Origin: an uncultured Eisenbergiella sp.
GTDB taxonomy: Bacteria > Bacillota > Clostridia > Lachnospirales > Lachnospiraceae
Assembly: GCA_947598825.1 (NCBI GenBank)
Contig: CANQFM010000001.1
Location: forward strand, 62,001 to 126,000
DNA: 64,000 nt
Direction of reading: 5' to 3'
Every line of letters begins with the position of its first letter. Within the stretch, counting starts at the first letter, position 1. Shown here piece after piece: positions 37,294 through 45,405 of the stretch. Made by a program: the position numbers and the translations under genes. The notes under the pieces are model-generated. The model was not told the DNA's origin, did not search any database, and saw only the letters and a list, made by a program, of their open reading frames with translations.

Positions 37294-37665
37294 ATGGCAT
37301 GGACGCTTGACTCAGACCGCCCCATCTATGCGCAGATCGTGGAACGTCTGAAACTGCAGATCGTTTCGGGAAACTACCCGCCCGGCGCCCGGCTGCCCAG
37401 CGTGCGGGAGCTGGCGGCGCAGGCCAGCGTCAACCCCAACACGATGCAGAAGGCCTTTACGGAACTGGAACGCACAGGCCTGATCGTCACCCTGCGCACC
37501 AGCGGGCGCATCGTCACGCAGGACGGCGAACGGATCGCCGTAGCCAGACGCGAACTGGCGCAGGAGCAGGTACGGCTCTTTTGGGAGCAGATGACGCAGT
37601 TGGGCTATGACAGGGAGCAGATCCTCTCCCTGCTGCTTGAAACAGGAGGAAACACTCATGAATGA
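37294..37665 (+). CDS. GntR family transcriptional regulator, YtrA subfamily
   Basis: The 123-residue protein has an N-terminal winged helix (IYAQIVERLKLQIVSGNYPPGARLPSVRELAAQASVNPNTMQKAF) and a short C-terminal helical dimerisation tail, with no effector domain. This is the YtrA layout, normally an autorepressor of the ABC transporter encoded with it. AAAGGAGG lies six bases ahead of the ATG. Its stop overlaps the start of the ABC ATPase by eight bases. Confidence 0.93.
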   Translation: MAWTLDSDRPIYAQIVERLKLQIVSGNYPPGARLPSVRELAAQASVNPNTMQKAFTELERTGLIVTLRTSGRIVTQDGERIAVARRELAQEQVRLFWEQMTQLGYDREQILSLLLETGGNTHE

Positions 37666-38371
37666 AACGCGCACGGACAGCCTCGTATCCATCCGGGGGC
37701 TGACCAAACGATACGGGAAGATAACCGCCCTCGACAACGTTAATCTGGAGCTGCCGCCGGGCCGCATCATCGGCCTCTTAGGCCCCAACGGCAGCGGCAA
37801 GACGACCCTCATCAAGCTGATGAACGGCCTTCTTGTTCCCGGCAGGGGGACGATCCTCATCGACGGCAATATACCGGGGATCGCCACCAAAAGCTGTGTC
37901 TCCTATCTTCCGGAGCGATTCTATGCCTCAGATTCCATGCGGGTGGAGGATCTGTTTTCCTATTTTGAAGATTTTTATGCCGACTTTGACAAAAGCAAGG
38001 CTCTCGGTCTGCTGGAAAAACTGCAGATTTCCCTCAAAAGCCCTTTAAAGTCCCTATCCAAGGGTACCCGGGAAAAGGCGGCCCTCGTGTTGGTCATGAG
38101 CCGCCGGGCCAAGCTGTATATCCTTGACGAACCCATCGCCGGCGTAGACCCCGCCGCCAGGGACGTGATCCTTCGAACCATTATCCAGGAGTACGACGAG
38201 AGTTCCACGATCCTGCTCTCCACCCATCTGATCTCCGATATTGAAACCATTCTGGATGACGTGATCTTCATCCGGGACGGAAAGACCCTGCTATCTTCCA
38301 GCGTGGAAGACATCCGCTCTGCCCAGGGCAGATCCGTGGACGCATATTTTCGGGAGGTGTTCGCATGCTAG
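37658..38371 (+). CDS. ABC transporter ATP-binding protein
   Basis: The 237-residue ATPase has Walker A GPNGSGKT (residues 42-49), a signature-like LSKGTREKAALVL (a variant of LSGGQ, as in YtrB-type ATPases), Walker B LYILDEPIAG and the switch histidine in LLSTHLI. AGGAGG precedes the ATG at 37658 within the end of gntR. It forms an exporter with the following membrane protein. YtrA-linked systems often respond to cell-wall stress, but substrate is not evident here. Confidence 0.93.
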   Translation: MNETRTDSLVSIRGLTKRYGKITALDNVNLELPPGRIIGLLGPNGSGKTTLIKLMNGLLVPGRGTILIDGNIPGIATKSCVSYLPERFYASDSMRVEDLFSYFEDFYADFDKSKALGLLEKLQISLKSPLKSLSKGTREKAALVLVMSRRAKLYILDEPIAGVDPAARDVILRTIIQEYDESSTILLSTHLISDIETILDDVIFIRDGKTLLSSSVEDIRSAQGRSVDAYFREVFAC

Positions 38372-39195
38372 CCAAACTCATCAAACACGAATGGAAGGAA
38401 ACCTGGAGGATCCCTGCGCTCATTTTCGGGGCCATCCTTCTTCTGACAACAGCCTACATGATCTATTTTTCCCTGTGTCCGCCCCTTACGGACCGTGGAG
38501 CGCTCCATGTCGGCAACCTTTTTTTGTTCATCGCCTTCTGCTTTGCCATCAGCGCGGGCGACCTGCTGTGCATCCTGTACTTCGGCATCCGTTTTTACAA
38601 AAACCTTTCCACGGACGAAGGGTATCTGATGCACACGTTGCCCGTGTCCCCCGACCGGCTCCTGCTGTCCAAAACTGCGGTCGCCACGGTCTGGACTTAC
38701 GTCTATAGCCTGCTCTTATACGCCATTATCCTGCCGGTCACCTTTTTTTCCGTGCCCAGGATCCAGCAGACGGATCTTTCCTTTCTGGAAGAGTTTGGCG
38801 AAATGATGGCGGCCATCCTGGGCGGCAGCCCCTTAAGCGCCCTGGCCTTCCTTTTACCCTATACCCTGGCCGGCAGCATTTATTCGATCGTCCAACTCTA
38901 CGCGGCCGCCAGTCTGGGACAGTTTTTCGGGAGACATAAGGTTTTCGGTTCCATCGTCTGTTACCTGGGGCTGCACACCCTGTTTGGTTGTGTCACTTCC
39001 CTTTTTATGCTCCCGTCCATGACGAAGCTGATCCTTGACACCAGCCAGCTCTCCTCCCTGTCCTCTTTCACCGTGTATTTTACAGGGATGTTTCGGCAGG
39101 TGCTGTTCGCTCAGTTTCTGTCCAACTTGGCGGTCATCGCCGCCTGCCTGTTTCTGTGCCATTATATTTTGAAAAAGAATCTGAATCTGGACTGA
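38365..39195 (+). CDS. ABC transporter permease
   Basis: The 276-residue membrane protein begins MLAKLIKHEWKETWR and has about six transmembrane helices (near residues 17-36, 48-72, 106-128, 150-180, 195-225 and 245-268). It overlaps the ATPase gene by seven bases, so translation is coupled. It is ABC-2-like in overall layout. A strong terminator follows at 39255-39304 and closes the operon. Confidence 0.88.
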   Translation: MLAKLIKHEWKETWRIPALIFGAILLLTTAYMIYFSLCPPLTDRGALHVGNLFLFIAFCFAISAGDLLCILYFGIRFYKNLSTDEGYLMHTLPVSPDRLLLSKTAVATVWTYVYSLLLYAIILPVTFFSVPRIQQTDLSFLEEFGEMMAAILGGSPLSALAFLLPYTLAGSIYSIVQLYAAASLGQFFGRHKVFGSIVCYLGLHTLFGCVTSLFMLPSMTKLILDTSQLSSLSSFTVYFTGMFRQVLFAQFLSNLAVIAACLFLCHYILKKNLNLD

Positions 39196-39254
39196 CCAGG
39201 CGCCTTATCAGGCACCCTTTCCCCGTTTTCGCATACGATTAAACTAAGGGAAAA

Positions 39255-39304
39255 GGCCGCAGGCAAAACCGTGTAACCCACGGTTTCCCTGCGGCCCTTA
39301 TTTT
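39255..39304 (+). terminator. Terminator of the GntR/ABC operon
   Basis: GGCCGCAGG pairs with CCTGCGGCC, and inside it AAACCGTG pairs with CACGGTTT, followed by CTTATTTT. The U tract ends only 15 bases before the next start codon. Confidence 0.85.
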
Positions 39305-39318
39305 ATGCGAGGAACTTT

Positions 39319-40584
39319 ATGACCGATCTGATCCATGCCGCACAGACAGACTCCCCGTATTCCGGGACGCTGCAAATCAACGTCACCTCTTCCGTAGGCT
39401 TCGTGCCGGTCACAGGCGCCCGGGTTACCATTTCATCCAGCGATACCCCCGGGACGGCCATCGAAGAACTCACCACCGACGAATCGGGACAGACGGATAC
39501 CGTCACCCTGCCGGCCCCCAATCCGGAATATTCCCAGGAACCGGACCAGCCCCGTCCCTACACGGATTACAACATCCTGGTCAGCGCCCCGGGCTATGAG
39601 ACGGTATCGGTGGTTGGCTCGGAAATCCTTCCTAACGAGGAAAGCATCCAGTCCGTTTCCATGAATCCCACTGAAATCGCCGAAGACGTCTCCCGGGAAG
39701 TGATCAATATCCCGGATCACACGCTGTATGGCGACTATCCCGCCAAGATCCCGGAAGAGGAGATCAAAACAGACCCGGAATCCGGCGAGATCATTTTAAG
39801 CCGCGTCGTGATCCCGGAATATATCATCGTTCACGACGGCAACCCGGACGACTCCAGCGCGCCCAATTATTATGTCCGATACCGGGATTACATCAAAAAC
39901 GTGGCTTCCTCGGAGATCTATGCCACCTGGCCGGAAAGCACCATCTACGCCAATATTCTGGTCATCCAGTCCTTTACCTTAAACCGGGTCTATACGGAAT
40001 GGTACCGCAGCAAGGGCTATCCCTTCACCATCACCTCTTCCACCGCCTACGACCAGAAATTCATCTACGGCCGCAATACCTACAGCAACATCGACCGGCT
40101 GGTGGATTCGGTATTTGCCAACTACCTTTCCCGCCCCGGCGTGCGCCAGCCCATCTTCACCTCCTACTGCGACGGGCAGCGGGTGACATGCCAGGGGCTC
40201 TCCCAATGGGGTTCCAAATATCTGGGGGATCAGGGCTATTCGGCCATCGAGATCATACGCTACTATTACGGCAGCGATATGTTCATCAATACCGCTTCCG
40301 CCATCAGCGGCGTTCCTTCCTCCTGGCCGGGCTATAACTTAAGCGTCGGCTCCTCGGGAGACAAGGTGCGTCAAATCCAGGAACAGTTAAACCGCATCGC
40401 CCGCAATTATCCGGCTATCCCCACCGTCAGCGCGGACGGCATTTTCGGCAGCCGGACGGCGGAGACCGTGCGCGCTTTCCAGCAGATCTTCAACCTGCCG
40501 GCAACCGGCATTGTCGATTATCCCACCTGGTATAAAATTTCCAACGTCTATGTAGCCGTGTCCAGGATCTCAGAGCCCGGATGA
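39319..40584 (+). CDS. SpoIID-like domain protein with peptidoglycan-binding domain, no signal peptide
   Basis: The 421-residue protein has an N-terminal beta domain of the carboxypeptidase-regulatory type (about 15-118). A SpoIID/LytB-like domain follows (about 165-322): VASSEIYATWPESTIYANILVIQSFTLNR aligns in pattern with the SpoIID catalytic-glutamate segment (Glu199 here). Cys284 and Cys291 precede a GLSQWGSKYL stretch like the SpoIID GVGMSQYGA box. A C-terminal PG_binding_1 domain spans about 343-408. SpoIID proteins are lytic transglycosylases acting outside the membrane, yet this one has no export signal. GAGG lies seven bases ahead of the ATG. Its promoter is unclear because a terminator ends just upstream. 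Confidence 0.8.
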   Translation: MTDLIHAAQTDSPYSGTLQINVTSSVGFVPVTGARVTISSSDTPGTAIEELTTDESGQTDTVTLPAPNPEYSQEPDQPRPYTDYNILVSAPGYETVSVVGSEILPNEESIQSVSMNPTEIAEDVSREVINIPDHTLYGDYPAKIPEEEIKTDPESGEIILSRVVIPEYIIVHDGNPDDSSAPNYYVRYRDYIKNVASSEIYATWPESTIYANILVIQSFTLNRVYTEWYRSKGYPFTITSSTAYDQKFIYGRNTYSNIDRLVDSVFANYLSRPGVRQPIFTSYCDGQRVTCQGLSQWGSKYLGDQGYSAIEIIRYYYGSDMFINTASAISGVPSSWPGYNLSVGSSGDKVRQIQEQLNRIARNYPAIPTVSADGIFGSRTAETVRAFQQIFNLPATGIVDYPTWYKISNVYVAVSRISEPG

Positions 40585-40598
40585 AAGGGCCTTAACGC

Positions 40599-40639
40599 AA
40601 AGGCGGCAAAGAGCCGGAACCGATCTCTTTGCCGCCTTT
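40599..40639. terminator. Shared terminator between convergent genes
   Basis: A perfect 15-bp inverted repeat, AAAGGCGGCAAAGAG and its complement, with an 11-base loop lies between the stops of the SpoIID-like gene and htpG. U runs are short on both strands, so efficiency is uncertain. Confidence 0.65.
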
Positions 40640-40664
40640 ACAGGCTATCGTATTTTTTGTTATT

Positions 40665-42740
40665 TTACTTGGCCAAAAGCATCATGATCTCATTGGAACG
40701 GGTGATGAACTTGGTCATCGCCTCCGGGGAAAGGGGCGCGTTCTGCAGCTTGGCCAGATCGTATAGCTGTTCGCAGATCAGCTTCGTGTTGTCCCCTTCC
40801 TCATGAGCGGTGATATAGGCTACCAGCGGATGGGCGGCGTTCAATACCAGGGTCTCCCCCTCTCCGCCGAACATCCCTATATCCATATTCCCGCCGTACA
40901 TCTTCATCATATCCTGCATCCGCCTGGTCTCCTCGGAAACCGTCAGGACGGAGGATACCTTCTTGTTCTTCAGTTTTTCCACGGACACCTTGAGCTTATC
41001 GTTCTTCAAAGCCTTGCGCACCAGCTTCTGGATCTTCTCGCCCTGGGCCTTCAGTTCTTCCTGCGCCTTCTTGCCGGTCCTGGCCTTAAAGACATCGGTC
41101 AGATCCGCGTCGATGCGGGCGAAGTGAATGCCCTCGTTCTTCGCCTCCAGTTGGGAAATAAACGGCTGATCGATGCGCTCGGGCAGGATCACCGCATCCA
41201 TCTTGGCCGCCTTGAACATATTGATATACTGGCTCTGCTGCTGCTCGTCGGTCACATAGTAGATGGTCTTTTCCTTCTTCTCTTCTGCGCTGGAACCCTC
41301 TGCGTCTACGGCTTCGTCCTCCGCCTTGCCGGCTCCGTCGTCCACGACCTCGGCTTCCACTTTCTCGCCGTTTTCGTCCACAGCCGTCTCCTGCGTCTCG
41401 TCGGGATCGGTCTTATTGACTTCCAGGCACTCCGGCAAAGTCAGATACTTGCCTTCCAGATTCTTAAAGAGGATATAGTCCGTCATCTTCTGGCAGAATT
41501 TGTCATCCTTTAAGCAGCCGAACTTGATAAAGGGCGCAATATCATCCCAGTACTTCTCATACTCCTCCTTCTGGGTCTTGCACATGCCGGACAGCTTATC
41601 CGCCACCTTCTTGGTGATATAGTCGGAGATCTTCTTCACAAAGCCGTCGTTCTGCAGCGCGCTCCTGGACACGTTCAGCGGCAGATCCGGGCAGTCGATG
41701 ACGCCCTTTAAGAGAAGGAGGAATTCCGGAATGACCTCCTTGATGTTGTCCGCGATGAACACCTGGTTATTGTACAGCTTGATGGTCCCTTCAATGGACT
41801 CATATTCCATGTTGATCTTGGGGAAATACAGGATGCCTTTTAAATTGAAGGGATAATCCATGTTCAGATGGATCCAGAACAGCGGCTCCTTATAGTCCAT
41901 GAAGACCTTGCGGTAAAATTCCACATATTCCTCTTTTGTACATTCGCTGGGGTTCTTCGCCCAGAGCGGGTTCGGATCGTTGATCAGCTCCGGCCGCTTG
42001 GCGATCTTTAATTTATCCGGATCCTCTTCCTTTTCCTTCTTGACCTCCTCGATCACCCGGTCGGTATCCTGCTTTTCGCTGGCCAGGATCGTCTGTGTCT
42101 CCGTGGTGTTCTCCCTGGAAAGCCAGATCTCGGTAGGCATGAAGGAGCAATATTTCTGCAGCACCTCTTTCGCCTTGTACTCGTTGCAGAACTGCAGGCA
42201 GTCCTCATTCAGGAACAAAGTGACGCAGGTGCCGACCTGATCCCAACTGCCTTCCTCCATATCAAACTCTGTCCCGCCGTCGCAGGCCCAGTGAACGGGC
42301 TTTGCATCCTTCTGCCAGGAGAGGGAATCGATGTGTACCTCATCCGCCACCATAAAGGCGGAATAAAAGCCCAGTCCGAAATGGCCGATGATCTGGTCGT
42401 CGCTGGCCTTGTCTTTATATTTGCTGATAAAATCGGTGGCGCCGGAAAAGGCGATCTGGTTGATATACTCCTCCACTTCCTCCGCCGTCATACCGATGCC
42501 GTTGTCGATGAACTTCAAAGTCTTTTCATCCGGATTGACGATCACCTGCACCCTGGGCTTATAATCATCCGGCAGGCTGTACTCGCCCATCATATCCAGC
42601 TTCTTTAACTTGGTGATGGCGTCGCAGCCGTTGGAGATCAGCTCCCTGTAAAAAATGTCGTGGTCGGAATACAGCCACTTCTTGATAATGGGAAAAATGT
42701 TTTCACTGTTGATTGACAGACTGCCATGCTTATTGGCCAT
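40665..42740 (-). CDS. htpG: Molecular chaperone HtpG (Hsp90) with acidic insert
   Basis: HtpG is the bacterial Hsp90. The 691-residue protein has the GHKL ATP site (ELISNGCDAITK with Asn37 and Asp40, DNGIGMT, GHFGLGFYSAFMV), the middle-domain SRSALQND loop, and the C-terminal dimer domain. It is about 65 residues longer than E. coli HtpG. Residues about 443-490 are a low-complexity Asp/Glu/Ala/Val insert near the end of the middle domain. A CIRCE operator lies about 125-150 bases upstream, predicting HrcA control. The ATG at 42740 (MANKHGSLSINSEN) has AAAGGA 11 bases ahead. Confidence 0.96.
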   Translation of the reverse strand: MANKHGSLSINSENIFPIIKKWLYSDHDIFYRELISNGCDAITKLKKLDMMGEYSLPDDYKPRVQVIVNPDEKTLKFIDNGIGMTAEEVEEYINQIAFSGATDFISKYKDKASDDQIIGHFGLGFYSAFMVADEVHIDSLSWQKDAKPVHWACDGGTEFDMEEGSWDQVGTCVTLFLNEDCLQFCNEYKAKEVLQKYCSFMPTEIWLSRENTTETQTILASEKQDTDRVIEEVKKEKEEDPDKLKIAKRPELINDPNPLWAKNPSECTKEEYVEFYRKVFMDYKEPLFWIHLNMDYPFNLKGILYFPKINMEYESIEGTIKLYNNQVFIADNIKEVIPEFLLLLKGVIDCPDLPLNVSRSALQNDGFVKKISDYITKKVADKLSGMCKTQKEEYEKYWDDIAPFIKFGCLKDDKFCQKMTDYILFKNLEGKYLTLPECLEVNKTDPDETQETAVDENGEKVEAEVVDDGAGKAEDEAVDAEGSSAEEKKEKTIYYVTDEQQQSQYINMFKAAKMDAVILPERIDQPFISQLEAKNEGIHFARIDADLTDVFKARTGKKAQEELKAQGEKIQKLVRKALKNDKLKVSVEKLKNKKVSSVLTVSEETRRMQDMMKMYGGNMDIGMFGGEGETLVLNAAHPLVAYITAHEEGDNTKLICEQLYDLAKLQNAPLSPEAMTKFITRSNEIMMLLAK

Positions 42741-42827
42741 GAAAATCACGATCCTTTCTTTTCTTTCCTTCTCCTGCAAAAACCGGTAATCCCTTTGCAG
42801 CTACAGGGAATACTCGCTTCAATGGTT

Positions 42828-42856
42828 AGTTTAGACCTGTCCTGAGAAAAAGTCAA
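42828..42856 (-). promoter_or_regulatory. Predicted htpG promoter
   Basis: On the minus strand TTGACT (42851-42856) and TAAACT (42828-42833) have a 17-base spacer. The -35 lies seven bases downstream of the CIRCE element. Confidence 0.5.
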
Positions 42857-42863
42857 CAGAAAA

Positions 42864-42890
42864 TTAGCACTCATTTGATATGAGTGCTAA
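42864..42890 (-). promoter_or_regulatory. CIRCE operator (HrcA binding site) upstream of htpG
   Basis: TTAGCACTC, nine bases, GAGTGCTAA: both arms match the groES operator exactly. It lies in the divergent region, about 125 bases from the htpG start and 167 bases from the CHR start. Confidence 0.95.
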
Positions 42891-42983
42891 CAGTGTATGT
42901 GAAAGCCGCATAAATACGGGCTTTCCCAATTTCTAAATTTTTTATAAACACATAAGGCCTTTCCATTTTCGCCCAAATGCGCA

Positions 42984-43012
42984 TTGCGCCGCGGGACAAA
43001 CGCGGCTATAAT
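42984..43012 (+). promoter_or_regulatory. Predicted promoter of the CHR transporter pair
   Basis: TTGCGC (42984-42989) and a perfect TATAAT (43007-43012) are separated by 17 bases. GGGAGG and the ATG at 43058 follow. Confidence 0.7.
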
Positions 43013-43057
43013 AGAGGACAGAACGCCGCGGTTTTTCGCGGCCCGGGAGGCACCTTT

Positions 43058-43633
43058 ATGGAACAGGTATCCAAAGCGCAGATCCTGCGCAAGCTCTTTT
43101 TTTCCACCCTGTATTTAAGCGCATTCACCTTCGGCGGGGGCTATGTCATCGTCACGCTGTTAAAAAACCGTTTTGTCGACCAGTATCACTGGATCGACGA
43201 GGAGGAAATGCTGGATCTGGTCGCCATCGCCCAGTCTTCCCCGGGGGCCATCGCGGTCAACGGGGCCATCGTCGTGGGCTACAAACTGGCCGGCCTGCCC
43301 GGCGTGCTTCTTTCCGTCCTGGGGGCGGTGCTGCCCCCCATGATCATCCTTTCGCTGATCTCCGTCTGCTATGACGCTTTCGCTTCCAATCCTCTGGTCG
43401 GCGCCCTGTTGGGCGGTATGCGAGCGGGCGTGGGCGCGGTCATCGTTTCCGTCGTCTACGACATGGGCAAAAAAATCGTCCTGGAAAAGGACTGGATCCA
43501 CATTGCCATCATGATCGCAAGCTTCTGCCTCTGTTATTTCTGCAACGTCAACGTCGTCTTTATCCTGCTGGCCGTAGCCGCCTTCGGCGTCCTCCGCGCC
43601 GTCCTGGAGCAGAAGAAAGGAGGCCGCTCATGA
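43058..43633 (+). CDS. Chromate transporter (short-chain CHR), first subunit
   Basis: The 191-residue membrane protein is one CHR domain with about six helices. The family motif AFTFGGGYVIV is near the N-terminus, with AQSSPGAIAVNGAIVVGYKLAG as the second conserved block. It overlaps the next CHR gene by four bases (ATGA). Two short subunits of opposite topology form one transporter in this family. Chromate efflux is the named activity, but in gut anaerobes the natural anion is not known. GGGAGG precedes the ATG at 43058. Confidence 0.9.
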   Translation: MEQVSKAQILRKLFFSTLYLSAFTFGGGYVIVTLLKNRFVDQYHWIDEEEMLDLVAIAQSSPGAIAVNGAIVVGYKLAGLPGVLLSVLGAVLPPMIILSLISVCYDAFASNPLVGALLGGMRAGVGAVIVSVVYDMGKKIVLEKDWIHIAIMIASFCLCYFCNVNVVFILLAVAAFGVLRAVLEQKKGGRS

Positions 43634-44199
43634 TCTACCTGCAGTTGTTCTTAAGCTTCCTGCAGATCGGGGCTTTCAGCTTCGGCGGCGGATATGCCGC
43701 CATGCCGCTGATCCAGGAACAGGTAGTCACCCTGCACGGCTGGCTGACCGCAGATACCTTTGCGGACCTGGTGACCATCGCGGAGATGACGCCTGGCCCC
43801 ATCGCCATCAATGCGGCGACCTTCGTAGGGACGCAGGTGGCGGGCGTGCCGGGGGCCGTCGTCGCCACTATTGCCTGCGTCCTGCCCTCCTGCCTTTTCG
43901 TCACCCTGCTGGCCATGGTCTATACGCGCTACCGCGATCTGGCCCTGCTGCAGCAAACCCTTGCCTCCCTCCGGCCCGCCGTCGTCGCCATGATCGCCAA
44001 AGCCGGCATGGCCATTCTGATCTCCGCCTTTTTCGCAGACCAGACCTTCCGGCTGGCAAAGGACAACGTTTCTTTCCGGATGATCTGCTATTTTGCCGCC
44101 GCCCTGTTCCTTCTTCGCAAAAAGAAAGCGAACCCCATCCTGGTGATGGTACTCTGCGGCATCTGCGAAATGCTTTTTACCGCTGCCGTCTCCTTATGA
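43630..44199 (+). CDS. Chromate transporter (short-chain CHR), second subunit
   Basis: The 189-residue CHR protein pairs with the preceding gene. Motifs are GAFSFGGGYAAMPLIQEQV and EMTPGPIAINAATFVGTQVAG. Translation is coupled through the ATGA overlap. The gene ends 13 bases before the convergent stop of the parvulin lipoprotein, with no clear terminator between them. Confidence 0.9.
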   Translation: MIYLQLFLSFLQIGAFSFGGGYAAMPLIQEQVVTLHGWLTADTFADLVTIAEMTPGPIAINAATFVGTQVAGVPGAVVATIACVLPSCLFVTLLAMVYTRYRDLALLQQTLASLRPAVVAMIAKAGMAILISAFFADQTFRLAKDNVSFRMICYFAAALFLLRKKKANPILVMVLCGICEMLFTAAVSL

Positions 44200-44212
44200 A
44201 GCGCCTGCATCG

Positions 44213-45244
44213 TCAGGGCGTTCCCATATATTTATCATATACCGAAAAGAAATCGGAGGTCGTGATTTGCGCGTCGTGGAACATCGTCACGGTCTGCCAC
44301 AGCTCCTCATTCAACTGCCGGACAAGGCCCTCCACAAAAGTATCGTATTCCCGGTCGAAAGCCTCGTTGCGGATCTGTTCTACGATCCTCTCCTTGTTCT
44401 CCTGGGTGCGGGCCTGATCGAAGGTGCTGATGCACTTTAAGATATAATAGCCGTCCTGCCCATGGATCACAGGGCTGATCTCATCTTTTTCCAGTTCAAA
44501 GGCGGCCTGTTCGATAGCCGGGTCCATTTCCCCCTTGCCGAAGGAATAACTGATATTCTCTGCCCCACTGTTGGCCCTCGCCAGGGCTTCAAAATCCGCT
44601 CCCTCTTCCTGGGCGCTCTTTTGAACCTCTTCTGCCGTCTGCGCATCGGGAAGGCAGATCATCTGTACCGTGATCGTCCTCGCCTCATCATCGCTGATCT
44701 CCGGATTCACGTCCGCCACGATCTGTTCATAGACCGTCTGGGCCAACGCATATTCCTGATACATCTGCCTGATCAGTTCCTCATCCACATTCAGCCTTGT
44801 CCGTTCTGTCTCCCCCAAAGATCCATAATATTCCCCGGCAGCGGCATCTATCTGTGCCTGCTGCTCTTCGGACAACAGGACGCCCCGGTCCTGCGCCAGA
44901 AGCACCATGGTCTTGATCTGCGCCAGTTCTCCCAACACCTGTTCTTTCACCTTTTCTTCCAGCGTGGCGTCCCCGTCCCTGCTCTCCCAGATCCGGCTGC
45001 CATATACGCTTTCGTACTGGTTCTGCATGTTGGTCAGGTATACCATGATCTCAGGCCGCATGCAGGAGATCCCCTCGATACGGAACACCTCGTCTTCCTT
45101 AAAGCCCGCCGTCAGCACCACCTTCGTCTCTTCCTGACAGCCTGCGGCCAGACCGCTAAACAGGCAGAAAGAAACGCAGAAGGCCGCTACCAGCCCCCTC
45201 TTTTTTCTCTTTTCCAGGCCCTTTCCCCGGCTTTTGATCCCCAT
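44213..45244 (-). CDS. Putative lipoprotein peptidyl-prolyl isomerase (parvulin/PrsA-SurA-like)
   Basis: The 343-residue protein has a basic N-terminus, a hydrophobic segment (17-32) and a lipobox-like LAAGC (Cys36), so it is probably lipid-anchored outside the membrane. A long helical chaperone domain (about 60-195) precedes a parvulin domain (about 200-300; RTITVQMICLPDA, DFEALARANSG, YSFGKGEMDPAIEQAAF, IHGQDGYYILKCIS). It would help fold exported proteins. GGAAAGGA before the ATG at 45244 fixes the start. It follows ilvE beyond a terminator. Confidence 0.85.
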   Translation of the reverse strand: MGIKSRGKGLEKRKKRGLVAAFCVSFCLFSGLAAGCQEETKVVLTAGFKEDEVFRIEGISCMRPEIMVYLTNMQNQYESVYGSRIWESRDGDATLEEKVKEQVLGELAQIKTMVLLAQDRGVLLSEEQQAQIDAAAGEYYGSLGETERTRLNVDEELIRQMYQEYALAQTVYEQIVADVNPEISDDEARTITVQMICLPDAQTAEEVQKSAQEEGADFEALARANSGAENISYSFGKGEMDPAIEQAAFELEKDEISPVIHGQDGYYILKCISTFDQARTQENKERIVEQIRNEAFDREYDTFVEGLVRQLNEELWQTVTMFHDAQITTSDFFSVYDKYMGTP

Positions 45245-45283
45245 TGGCCATTCCTTTCCTTTTTCGGTCTGCAGCTTCACATC

Positions 45284-45340
45284 AAAAGGGGCGGCTCCTG
45301 CTGCCGCCGGACGCTTCCGGCGACGGCAAAAACGGCCCCT
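45284..45340 (-). terminator. Branched terminator of ilvE
   Basis: On the minus strand an outer AGGGGC/GCCCCT stem encloses a strong inner stem (GCCG-CGCCGG and its complement), followed by TTTT. It lies 66 bases after the ilvE stop. Confidence 0.6.
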
Positions 45341-45405
45341 CTCATTTTGAATTCCCTTTTAGGTCATAGGACGCCCTGCAGCGCCTTATAAGGCCATATA
45401 GCACG

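Larger units (their letters stand above)
42741..43057. other. Divergent control region between htpG and the CHR genes
   Basis: These 317 bases hold the htpG promoter (42828-42856), the CIRCE element (42864-42890) and the CHR promoter (42984-43012). The AT-rich segment at about 42900-42975 shows nothing further. Confidence 0.6.

Noticed and set aside
39319-40584. Prophage endolysin interpretation of the PG-binding protein
   Set aside because: No phage structural, holin or integrase genes are nearby, and the central domain follows the SpoIID pattern rather than an amidase or lysozyme.
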